Assembly (NCBI GenBank): GCA_030641505.1
Contig: DAOWHI010000038.1
Span: 1-11,136 of the forward strand
From: Gemmatimonadota bacterium
GTDB lineage: Bacteria > Gemmatimonadota > Gemmatimonadetes > JACCXV01 > JAHWKZ01
Reading direction: 5' to 3'
DNA: 11,136 nt
The position numbers were made by a program, and so were the translations under genes. Below the pieces are notes generated by a model. That model saw nothing but the letters and a program-made list of their open reading frames with translations. It made no database searches and had not been told where the DNA came from. Each line of letters opens with the position of its first letter. Positions within the stretch are counted from its first letter, which is position 1. Of the stretch, positions 1 to 5,946 are shown piece by piece.

Positions 1-513
1 AGTGTTCGCGAGCGGTGGGGCCGGCTCGACGTGCTCGTCAACAGCGCGGCGATCTTCCCGCGCACGCCATGGGACGAGATCGACGAGACGGTTTGGGAGC
101 AGACGATCCGCACGAACTTGAAGGCGCCGTTCTTTACTGCGTGGCACGCAGCAGCGTTGATGCGCGAGAACGAGGGTGGCAAAATCGTATTTATCGCCGA
201 TTGGGCCGGGTTTCGCCCGTATCGGAACTATCTACCGTACGTCGTCTCGAAGGGCGGCGTGATCACGATGACGAAGGCGATGGCCAAGGAGCTCGCGCCC
301 GACATTGCGGTAAACGCGATCGCGCCGGGGCCGGTCATGTTGCCGCCCGACTTCAGCGACGAGGACGCCAACAAGATCGTCGACGACACGTTGCTCAAGC
401 GATTGGGTAGTCCCCAGGATATCGCGCAAAGCGTCGTCTACCTGGTGGCGATGACCGACTTCGTGACCGGCCACGTGATGGTCGTCGACGGCGGTCGCCT
501 GATCGGCAAATAA
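1..513 (+). CDS. Short-chain dehydrogenase, pteridine reductase (FolM/PTR1)-like, 5'-truncated by the window edge
   Basis: The frame is open from base 1, giving 170 visible residues, so the N-terminal Rossmann glycine motif lies outside the window. Visible SDR features are the NAG-like motif NSAA (residues 14-17 of the visible part), the structural Asn39, the catalytic YVVSK (Tyr80, Lys84) and the usual C-terminal VTGHVMVVDGG. The position 13 residues before Tyr80, normally the catalytic Ser, is Asp67 (IADWAG). Asp-Tyr-Lys with this spacing is known from pteridine reductase PTR1 and is also seen in FolM-type dihydromonapterin reductases. The segments KELAPDIAVNAIAPG and DGGRLIGK also resemble that branch. 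The next gene encodes a pterin enzyme, which supports NADPH-dependent reduction of a dihydropterin in the cytoplasm. This is an inference: an ordinary SDR with a Ser-to-Asp change remains possible, and the missing N-terminus (TGxxxRxG in PTR1-type enzymes) would help decide. Confidence 0.85.
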   Translation, partial: SVRERWGRLDVLVNSAAIFPRTPWDEIDETVWEQTIRTNLKAPFFTAWHAAALMRENEGGKIVFIADWAGFRPYRNYLPYVVSKGGVITMTKAMAKELAPDIAVNAIAPGPVMLPPDFSDEDANKIVDDTLLKRLGSPQDIAQSVVYLVAMTDFVTGHVMVVDGGRLIGK

Positions 514-530
514 TGCCGTCGTTCGGCAAC

Positions 531-647
531 GGGCCGATGAGTTGCCCATCTCGGCCGGCGCTCCGCTTCGCCGAGCCTTCTCGGTTCCCTGCGGGGTCTC
601 GCCTAGCTCCCGCGCGAAACGGCCTCGACTGGGCAACTCATCGGCCC
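531..647. repeat. 117-bp element with perfect 18-bp terminal inverted repeats
   Basis: GGGCCGATGAGTTGCCCA at 531-548 is the exact reverse complement of 630-647. The 81-bp interior (549-629) is GC-rich and contains further short self-complementary parts, such as CTCGGC/GCCGAG around 550-575. The element fills almost the whole gap between the pteridine-reductase-like gene and the PTPS/QueD gene and ends 17 bp before the latter's ATG. No convincing direct target duplication flanks it; a CAAC is present on both sides but not at equal distance. It could be a dispersed palindromic repeat, a small non-autonomous transposable element, or an intercistronic mRNA hairpin. It encodes nothing recognisable. 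Confidence 0.8.
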
Positions 648-664
648 ATCAACGGAGCGACCCA

Positions 665-1072
665 ATGACGTACCGCGTCACCGTTCAGATTCAGTTTTGT
701 TATGGTCATCGGCTGCTCGACTACGAGGGGCCGTGCGCGCATCCTCATGGGCACAACGGCCTGGTCGAGATCGAGCTCGAGAAAGCAGGGTTGGATCATC
801 GCGGGATGGTGGTCGACTTCGCCGATGTGAAGCGTGACGTTAAGGCGTGGATCGACGACAAGATGGATCACCAGATGATCCTGCGTGACGACGATCCGAT
901 GGTGGCGTGGTTACGCGAGCAGGGTGAGCCGATGTACCTGATGGGCGACAACCCGACCGCGGAGAACATCGCCCGTGAGATCTTCGACCACGCGAGCGAG
1001 CGGGGTTATCCGGTGACCGCGGTTCGATTGTGGGAAACCGCGACATCGTTCGCGACCTACGCGCAGCCGTAG
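665..1072 (+). CDS. 6-pyruvoyl-tetrahydropterin synthase / 6-carboxytetrahydropterin synthase (QueD) family protein
   Basis: This is a complete 135-residue member of the PTPS/QueD family, of usual length. Zinc ligands are His15 (YGHRL) and His28/His30 (HPHGHN). Cys24 sits in the C-x3-HGH arrangement of QueD and PTPS and is the expected catalytic thiol. MVVDFADVK (48-56), the Asp68-His69 dyad (MDHQM), NPTAEN (96-101) and Glu124 near the C-terminus match the family's conserved blocks, so the enzyme looks active. The family converts 7,8-dihydroneopterin triphosphate to 6-carboxy- or 6-pyruvoyl-tetrahydropterin, for queuosine or biopterin-type cofactors. No queC, queE or folE is visible here, and the preceding gene is pteridine-reductase-like, so a tetrahydropterin-cofactor role is at least as likely as queuosine synthesis. 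The ATG at 665 is preferred because it follows GGAG (654-657) and begins at the conserved domain; an extension to 542 would read through the inverted repeat. Confidence 0.9.
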   Translation: MTYRVTVQIQFCYGHRLLDYEGPCAHPHGHNGLVEIELEKAGLDHRGMVVDFADVKRDVKAWIDDKMDHQMILRDDDPMVAWLREQGEPMYLMGDNPTAENIAREIFDHASERGYPVTAVRLWETATSFATYAQP

Positions 1073-1096
1073 GCGTCTAGCCGCAGTCGGTCGAGC

Positions 1097-1372
1097 CTAG
1101 GTCGCGAAGTGCGATCGAATCGCTTCTTCGGCGGCCGGGGTGATCACTCCCCACTCCCCGCCGGCTGATTTGCTCACCGTGATCGAGGTGGGCATGAAGA
1201 ACACCGATTCGACGTTGGCGATCCCAAACAGGGCTTGCGCCAGCGGCGCGCCCTCGGCCTCCTCCAGCGAGTTGAACTGTTGCATCCGCTCCTCGGTCAC
1301 CGTCTGGTCGACGTGGAACAGAATACTGTTTGGGTTTGGGGTTTGCTGAACGCGAACCATAACGTCACCCAT
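1097..1372 (-). CDS. Stand-alone Nfu/NifU N-terminal domain protein
   Basis: The 91-residue protein matches the Nfu N-terminal domain (Nfu_N) along its whole length: TPNPNSILFHV near the start, PLAQALFGI, NVESVFFMPTSITVSK, and a final helix EEAIRSHF. The C-terminal CxxC domain that holds the Fe-S cluster in Nfu scaffold proteins is absent, and the protein has no cysteine at all. It therefore cannot bind a cluster by thiolates and is more likely a docking or targeting partner for Fe-S assembly. It is the last gene of an operon that includes nadA, whose product needs a 4Fe-4S cluster; delivery or protection of that cluster is a plausible but untested role. The ATG at 1372 has an excellent AAGGAGG five bases upstream. 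A TTG one codon earlier and an ATG four codons later are alternatives. Confidence 0.82.
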   Translation of the reverse strand: MGDVMVRVQQTPNPNSILFHVDQTVTEERMQQFNSLEEAEGAPLAQALFGIANVESVFFMPTSITVSKSAGGEWGVITPAAEEAIRSHFAT

Positions 1373-1390
1373 CAACGCCTCCTTTCCATC

Positions 1391-1786
1391 CTACGTATCG
1401 GACTCATCGCACAGCCCTCGGTGGGCTCGTCCCGACAACACCTGATCGTGGTCGACGTCCCACAACAGTGGCTGGTCGGGCGGCAGCATGATGCTGGCCG
1501 CGCGAACCAGCCGGTCGCCGTTTGCGACTCGTGCTTCGATCCGGAGCGATCCAGTGGGAGTATTCTTAAAACACGTGAAGCCGCCCGATTGAGCGATGCC
1601 GAGCACGGTCTCGTTGGCCATGATCTCGAGTGGGTCCCCCTGAGTGTGGCGAACCAAGAGAACGCCATCGTCGGAGCCGCCAAAACCGAGGATCTGTCTC
1701 CCACATCCGCTGGCGACGGTAACCGCTAGCAGCAGAAACGTGGCGGTCCTCGCCGCGGCGCTGGCGCGACCGCCGGGTTGTCTCAT
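1391..1786 (-). CDS. Predicted small lipoprotein of unknown function
   Basis: The 131-residue protein starts with a basic n-region (MRQPGGR...R14), a hydrophobic core FLLLAVTVA and a lipobox-like ASGC with the lipidation cysteine at position 28. The mature part is about 100 residues, hydrophilic, with two further cysteines (72 and 126) and a segment LPPDQPLLWDVDHDQ. No family was recognised. The gene starts about 16 bp after the nadA stop and ends 18 bp before the Nfu_N gene start, so it looks like an operon member rather than a chance frame. Its Shine-Dalgarno is weak (GAAG close to the ATG). A longer reading of the frame to 1918 would run into nadA and has an unlikely Ser/Arg/Thr-rich composition, so the shorter start was chosen. 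Envelope location is inferred from the signal sequence only. Confidence 0.7.
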   Translation of the reverse strand: MRQPGGRASAAARTATFLLLAVTVASGCGRQILGFGGSDDGVLLVRHTQGDPLEIMANETVLGIAQSGGFTCFKNTPTGSLRIEARVANGDRLVRAASIMLPPDQPLLWDVDHDQVLSGRAHRGLCDESDT

Positions 1787-1802
1787 CTTCGAGAGCGTGG
1801 CC

Positions 1803-3005
1803 TCATCGCCCCGCCAACATCCGATCGAGCGCCACACGGGCCCACTCGGCCGTGTCCTCGTCGACCGAGATCTGGTTGACGACGTGACCGGAGGCCAGGT
1901 TGTCGAGGACCCACGCAAGGTGCGGCAAATCGATCCGGTACATGGTAGCGCACATGCATACGGTTGGACTCAAGAAGTAGACCCCACGGTCGGGGTACTG
2001 CTCCTTGAGCCGATTGACGAGATGGATCTCGGTTCCGATCGCCCACTCGGAGCCGGATGGTGACTCGCGCACCGTGTGCACGATCGTCTCGGTCGAACCG
2101 ACCGCGTCCGCTTTGTCTACGACCTCCATCCGGCATTCCGGATGGACGAGGATCTTGACGTTTGGCTTGGCCTCGCGGATCCGATCGACATGCTCGGCCC
2201 GGAAGACGTTGTGCACTGAGCAGTGGCCGAGCCACAGGATGATCCTTGCGCGCTCGAGTGCGTCCAGCTCGACGCCGCCGTTGGGCAGCCGCGGGTTCCA
2301 AACCGCCATCTCGTCGAGCGGAACCCCCATCCCCTTGGCGGTGTTGCGGCCCAGATGTTGGTCCGGGAAGAAGAGCACCTGGCGGCGTTGCTCGTACGCC
2401 CACTCGAGTACCGCCCGGGCGTTGGTCGACGTGCAGACAATGCCGCCACGCTCCCCGCAAAAAGCCTTGAGCGCCGCGCTCGAGTTCATATACGTGACCG
2501 GCATCACCCGTTCGACCGGATCGACGCCCATCACGTCGGTCAGCGTATCCCAGCACGCCTCGACTTGCGCGATGTCAGCCATATCGGCCATCGAACAGCC
2601 GGCCGAAAGGTCAGGCAGGATCACCATCTGATCGGAACGCGACAGGATGTCGGCTGACTCGGCCATGAAGTGAACGCCGCAGAAGACGATCGTCGATGCG
2701 GTCGATTCGGCCGCCTGTTGGCTCAGCTTGAATGAGTCACCGGTCAGGTCCGCGAACTGATAGACGTCGTCGCGCTGATAGTGGTGGACGAGCACCACCA
2801 GTTGGTCGGCTAGGATCGCCTTCGCGGCAGCGGCCCGCTCGGCGCAGATGGCCGCGTCGAGCTCGCGATAACCGTCGAACGGGATTGGCGCCTCGGCGGC
2901 GTCCAGCAACCCGATCGTGCCGTGCGAGTGTCCGCCCTCGAACTCCATCGTGCCTTTCTCGTCGCACTCGACCGAGACTTCTTCGAAAATCTTGAGGTCT
3001 TCCAT
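1803..3005 (-). CDS. nadA: Quinolinate synthase NadA
   Basis: The 400-residue protein is the long, Bacillus-like form of quinolinate synthase. It condenses iminoaspartate with dihydroxyacetone phosphate to quinolinate in NAD synthesis and uses a 4Fe-4S cluster. The core begins near residue 65 (LADQLVVLVHHYQRDDVYQF), followed by LTGDSFKLS, the first cluster Cys109 in VFCGVHFMAE, LPDLSAGCSMAD, VTYMNSSAALKA, the second Cys262 in GHCSVHNVF, HPEC (288-291) and the third Cys350 or Cys352 in SPTVCMCATMYRI. All expected ligands are present. The N-terminal 50 residues are poorly conserved by eye. The ATG at 3005 overlaps the etfA stop by one base (TGATG), with AAGGGAA upstream, indicating translational coupling; a TTG one codon upstream is less likely. 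nadB and nadC are not in the window. Confidence 0.95.
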   Translation of the reverse strand: MEDLKIFEEVSVECDEKGTMEFEGGHSHGTIGLLDAAEAPIPFDGYRELDAAICAERAAAAKAILADQLVVLVHHYQRDDVYQFADLTGDSFKLSQQAAESTASTIVFCGVHFMAESADILSRSDQMVILPDLSAGCSMADMADIAQVEACWDTLTDVMGVDPVERVMPVTYMNSSAALKAFCGERGGIVCTSTNARAVLEWAYEQRRQVLFFPDQHLGRNTAKGMGVPLDEMAVWNPRLPNGGVELDALERARIILWLGHCSVHNVFRAEHVDRIREAKPNVKILVHPECRMEVVDKADAVGSTETIVHTVRESPSGSEWAIGTEIHLVNRLKEQYPDRGVYFLSPTVCMCATMYRIDLPHLAWVLDNLASGHVVNQISVDEDTAEWARVALDRMLAGR

Positions 3006-3997
3006 CAACCGGTTCCCTTGGCCTCACGGATCTGGTTCGTCAACTCGGGCACGATGTCGAACAAATCGCCCACGATGCCGTAGTCTGAGACCGAGAAAAC
3101 GGGCGCATTGGCGTCTTTGTTTATCGCCACGATCGTGCCGGAGTTCTTCATACCCACCAAATGCTGAATCGCTCCCGAGATGCCAACCGCGATATACAGT
3201 TTTGGGGTAACCGTCTGACCCGATGAGCCAATCTGGCGGTCAATCGGCAGCCACTCGTTGTCGCATACCGGTCGGCTGGCCGCAAGCTGCGCACCGAGCG
3301 CCTCGGCCAGCTCCTCGACGACAGGAAGCTTCTCCTGCTTGCCGATGCCGCGACCCACGGCGACGATCACCTCGGCCCGCGACAGGTCGACCTTGTTCTC
3401 GACTTCCTGAAACGTCTCGAGCACCTCGGTGCGACTCGCCGCAGCGAGGTTGACCGGTTGCTTGACGATCTCGGCCGCGCCGTCACCAGCCGCCGCGTCG
3501 TCGGCCAGGTAGGCGCCCGACTGGAGGCTAACGATGTTGATTCCGTCCCCGGCGAACACGCAATCGGAGTTGAGCTTTCCCTGATAGGGTTGGCGTACGA
3601 ACACGGTGTCATCCCCGTCGATGTGGTGGGCGACGACGTCGGAGATGAAACCGGCATCGACCTCGGCCGCAAGCCGCGGCACCCAGTCGCGCGACTGATA
3701 GCTGTGCGGGAACAAGACCAGGCTCGGCGCCTCGGCCTTGATCGCTTCCACAAGCGCGGCGGTGTAGGCGTCCGGTGTGTAGGGGGCGAGCGCCGCGTCT
3801 TCGATCACCCGCACCGCTTCGACCCGCTTGGCGGCCAGAGCCTCGGCGGCGGCCGACCCATCAGCGGCCATCACCACGGCTTCGAGCGGGCTCCCAAGCG
3901 CCTCGGCCAGCGCCTGCCCGCAGGCGATCACCTCGAACGAGATCGACTTGAGCCCATCGTCGCCGGATTCGGTTACCGCCCAGATCGCGCCCGCCAT
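3005..3997 (-). CDS. etfA: Electron transfer flavoprotein alpha subunit
   Basis: The 330-residue EtfA has a normal length for the family. The N-terminal alpha/beta domain (about 1-190) is followed by the FAD-binding domain (about 200-320), with the signature SRPVCDNEWLPIDRQIGSSG (241-260) and then KLYIAVGISGAIQHLVGM (266-283) and TIVAINKDANAPVF (288-301). Together with EtfB it forms a soluble FAD/AMP heterodimer that passes electrons between flavin dehydrogenases, such as acyl-CoA dehydrogenases, and a quinone-linked acceptor. No partner dehydrogenase or ETF:quinone oxidoreductase is in the window. The ATG at 3997 lies one base after the etfB stop, and its own stop overlaps the nadA start, so the three genes are almost certainly co-translated. 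No key residue is visibly missing. Confidence 0.96.
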   Translation of the reverse strand: MAGAIWAVTESGDDGLKSISFEVIACGQALAEALGSPLEAVVMAADGSAAAEALAAKRVEAVRVIEDAALAPYTPDAYTAALVEAIKAEAPSLVLFPHSYQSRDWVPRLAAEVDAGFISDVVAHHIDGDDTVFVRQPYQGKLNSDCVFAGDGINIVSLQSGAYLADDAAAGDGAAEIVKQPVNLAAASRTEVLETFQEVENKVDLSRAEVIVAVGRGIGKQEKLPVVEELAEALGAQLAASRPVCDNEWLPIDRQIGSSGQTVTPKLYIAVGISGAIQHLVGMKNSGTIVAINKDANAPVFSVSDYGIVGDLFDIVPELTNQIREAKGTG

Positions 3998-3998
3998 C

Positions 3999-4787
3999 TT
4001 AAAGCACCTTCGCTTCCTTCTGGAGCTTCTCGACCAATGTCGCGACGGCGGTGGCCGCGTCGCCTTCGATGATCTCGGCGCCCTTGGTCTTCTCGGGCAC
4101 GTAGAGCCGCGTCGTTCGCGTCTTGCGCCCGGCGGCGCCGACTTCGTCCGGCGCCAGCCCGATATCGACCGGCGTTACCTTCGTGATCTCTTTCTTCTTG
4201 GCACCCATGATCCCCTTGAGCGTCGCGTACCGCACCGTGCTGATCCCGGATTGAATCGTCAGCAGTGCCGGCAACGGCAAACGCAGCCATTGGAACCACC
4301 CCGCTTCGAGCTCACGCTTGACCTTGATCGTGTCGCCTTCGGGTTCGATCTCCATGATCAAAGTCGCGCTCGGCCACCCGAGTCGTGCTGCCAGGATCGG
4401 CCCGGTCTGAGCCCAGCCCGCGTCGTCGGATTGGAGACCGGTCAGTATCAGATCGACGTTTTCGCGCTCGATAGCGGCGGTCAGCGCGCGTGCGGTGGCA
4501 GCCGCATCACCACCTTGGAATGCCGGGTCGTTCAGGTGAATCGCCCGCTCGGCACCCATCGCGAGCGCGCGGCGAATTGCCTCATCGGCACGATCGCGGC
4601 CCAGGCAGACGACGACGACCTCGCCGCCTTGGCTCTCGACCAGCCGTAAGCCGGCCTCGAGCGCGTACTGATCGCTCTCGTTGATTTCGGTGGCCAAATC
4701 GGCGTCAGCGATCGATATGCCGTCGGCGTCGATCTTGAGGTGGGCGTCCCCCTCGGGCACCTGTTTGATGCATACCGCGATCTTCAA
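3999..4787 (-). CDS. etfB: Electron transfer flavoprotein beta subunit (TTG start)
   Basis: The 262-residue EtfB begins with the family N-terminus KIAVCIKQVPEGDAHLKID. It carries the adenine-nucleotide region (LTGLQSDDAGWAQTGPILA, 115-133) and the partner-recognition signature VRYATLKGIMGAKKKEI (185-201), all well conserved. It pairs with EtfA and binds structural AMP. The start is TTG at 4787, because the conserved N-terminus begins exactly there and AGGAGA stands five bases upstream. Reading on to an ATG at 5054 would add 89 non-homologous residues antisense to the neighbouring gene. This is the first gene of the minus-strand operon; a candidate promoter lies about 70 bp upstream. The unusual start codon may moderate its translation. 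Confidence 0.95.
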   Translation of the reverse strand: MKIAVCIKQVPEGDAHLKIDADGISIADADLATEINESDQYALEAGLRLVESQGGEVVVVCLGRDRADEAIRRALAMGAERAIHLNDPAFQGGDAAATARALTAAIERENVDLILTGLQSDDAGWAQTGPILAARLGWPSATLIMEIEPEGDTIKVKRELEAGWFQWLRLPLPALLTIQSGISTVRYATLKGIMGAKKKEITKVTPVDIGLAPDEVGAAGRKTRTTRLYVPEKTKGAEIIEGDAATAVATLVEKLQKEAKVL

Positions 4788-4792
4788 ATCTG

Positions 4793-4798
4793 TCTCCT
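4793..4798 (-). promoter_or_regulatory. Shine-Dalgarno fixing the TTG start of etfB
   Basis: On the minus strand AGGAGA (4798 to 4793) precedes the TTG at 4787 by five bases. It is the best ribosome-binding sequence in the leader and agrees with the conserved protein N-terminus. Confidence 0.75.
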
Positions 4799-4812
4799 GG
4801 TGAGCATGGGAT

Positions 4813-4850
4813 TCGGTCCATCGAGCGGTTGCTCGAAACCTCCTAACCGA
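4813..4850 (-). promoter_or_regulatory. Nested hairpin in the etfB leader
   Basis: TCGAG (4821-4825) and CTCGA (4832-4836) form a perfect 5-bp stem with a 6-base loop, enclosed by a second pair TCGGT (4813-4817) / ACCGA (4846-4850) with 3- and 9-base internal strands. It would lie in the 5' leader of the etf operon transcript if the promoter at 4858-4886 is used. It has no U-tract and so is not a standard terminator. No known riboswitch class was recognised. The stems are short, so chance pairing is possible. Confidence 0.3.
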
Positions 4851-4857
4851 GTGTGCT

Positions 4858-4886
4858 AAAATAGGTTTGGTCGGGTCCCTCGACAA
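4858..4886 (-). promoter_or_regulatory. Candidate sigma70-type promoter of the etfB-etfA-nadA operon
   Basis: On the minus strand TTGTCG (4886-4881) is followed after exactly 17 bases by TATTTT (4863-4858). Transcription would start near 4851, leaving a leader of about 63 bases before the TTG start. The AT-rich -10 stands out in an otherwise GC-rich spacer. Confidence 0.45.
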
Positions 4887-4914
4887 CCGCGCGGCGACAT
4901 GCTCGGACAGCCGG

Positions 4915-4920
4915 TAGATT
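4915..4920 (+). promoter_or_regulatory. Candidate -10 element for a leaderless transcript
   Basis: TAGATT ends six bases before the ATG at 4927, which places the expected transcription start on the A of the start codon. No Shine-Dalgarno precedes this gene and no good -35 is visible. The same TAnnnT-N6-ATG arrangement occurs before the genes starting at 6757 and 10336. Confidence 0.4.
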
Positions 4921-4926
4921 ACCACG

Positions 4927-5946
4927 ATGCCACGACTCATCATTGCCCGTGAAGACGAGCTCTTGGTGGCCAAGGCGAGAGATCCAGAGGGCGAGTGGGA
5001 AACCACGTCGCACCTGGAGATGACGCTCCCGGTCTGTGTCGCGATCGATCCCAATCGCCCGGCGAATGTCTACTGTGGCACGTTCGGCAGCGGTCTCTGG
5101 CGCAGCGACGACGGCGGCAGCAGGTGGGAGTGGGCGGGCGAAGGGTTTCCGGCGGCGCGGATCACCGCAATCACCGTCAGCTCGCTCGAGGATTCGTCGG
5201 CCGGAGGCGTCGTCTACGCGGGTACCGATCCGAGCGCCGTCTATCGCTCAGAAGACGGCGGAAACTCGTGGCGGGAGCGAACCGGGCTCGAGGAGCTGCC
5301 TTCGGCCTCGGAATGGAAGTTCCCGCCGCGCCCGGAATCCCATCACGTGCGGTGGATCGAGTGCGATCCCAATCGCGAGGGATGGCTCTACGTCAGCATC
5401 GAGGCCGGTGCGACGATCCGCAGCCGAAACGGCGGCGCGTCGTGGGAGGACCGCGTCGACGGGGGGCCGCGCGATGTTCACACGATGGCCACCCATCCTC
5501 GGGCCGCCGGCCGGTTATGGGCGGCGGCGGGTGACGGATATTTCGAGAGTCGCGATCACGGAAGCAACTGGACCCAGCCCGCAGCCGGGCTGGAGAAGTT
5601 ATACGTGTGGGGCTTCGCGCTCGACTCGCGCGACCCCAACATCGCCATCGCTTCGGCTGCCGCGGGCCCGGTCCAGGCGCACAACCCGAACGCCGCATAC
5701 TCTCGGATGTACCGTCGCGTCGGTGACGGGCGATGGTTCCAGCTCGGCCTCGGCCTGCCGGATCCTGAGCGCACGACCGCGCACGTACTGGCGGCCAACC
5801 CGTTCGAGCCTGGGATCTTCTATGCGGTCTGCAATCAGGGTGCGTTTCGTTCGGCCGATGGCGGTCTCAACTGGACTCGGTTGTCGATCTCGTGGCCCGA
5901 GGGGGACGAACGCCGCCGCGTTCGAGCGATCGCCGTCGTCCCCTAG
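4927..5946 (+). CDS. BNR/Asp-box repeat beta-propeller protein
   Basis: The 339-residue protein carries five Asp-box motifs (SxDxGxxW-like): SDDGGSRW (60-67), SEDGGNSW (108-115), SRNGGASW (166-173), SRDHGSNW (208-215) and SADGGLNW (309-316). They are spaced about 42-58 residues apart, except for a gap of about 100 before the last, where VGDGRW (265-270) may be a decayed copy. This is the pattern of BNR/sialidase-type or photosystem-assembly-factor-like propellers, in which each box caps a blade hairpin. There is no signal peptide or membrane segment, so it is probably cytoplasmic, unlike most secreted sialidases, and no sialidase catalytic Arg triad was recognised. Binding or scaffolding is more likely than hydrolysis; the substrate is unknown. 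It is divergent from the etf operon, and its stop shares CTAG with the convergent gene downstream. The ATG at 4927 lacks a Shine-Dalgarno. Confidence 0.85.
   Translation: MPRLIIAREDELLVAKARDPEGEWETTSHLEMTLPVCVAIDPNRPANVYCGTFGSGLWRSDDGGSRWEWAGEGFPAARITAITVSSLEDSSAGGVVYAGTDPSAVYRSEDGGNSWRERTGLEELPSASEWKFPPRPESHHVRWIECDPNREGWLYVSIEAGATIRSRNGGASWEDRVDGGPRDVHTMATHPRAAGRLWAAAGDGYFESRDHGSNWTQPAAGLEKLYVWGFALDSRDPNIAIASAAAGPVQAHNPNAAYSRMYRRVGDGRWFQLGLGLPDPERTTAHVLAANPFEPGIFYAVCNQGAFRSADGGLNWTRLSISWPEGDERRRVRAIAVVP

Noticed and set aside
542..664. Upstream in-frame extension of the PTPS/QueD gene starting at 542
   Set aside because: The added 41 residues are encoded by the inverted-repeat element, are Ser/Arg/Pro-rich and lie before a well-placed GGAG and the conserved domain start.
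1073..1096. Possible bidirectional terminator between the convergent PTPS/QueD and Nfu_N genes (TAGGC...GCCTA)
   Set aside because: Only a 5-bp stem with a long loop and no T-tract; too weak to call.
1787..2556. Long minus-strand and plus-strand frames across nadA (for example 1783-2556 minus and 2005-2631 plus)
   Set aside because: Arg/Ser/Pro-rich composition with no recognisable motif; they are shadows of the clearly real nadA frame.
4785..4808. Seven-codon leader frame ATG CTC ACC AGG AGA CAG ATT TGA overlapping the etfB TTG, with two rare Arg codons
   Set aside because: No ribosome-binding site precedes it, and the AGG AGA is the etfB Shine-Dalgarno itself; most likely coincidence.
4788..5054. 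89-codon upstream extension of etfB to an ATG at 5054
   Set aside because: It is antisense to the propeller gene, has no family similarity, and the TTG with AGGAGA matches the conserved EtfB N-terminus.
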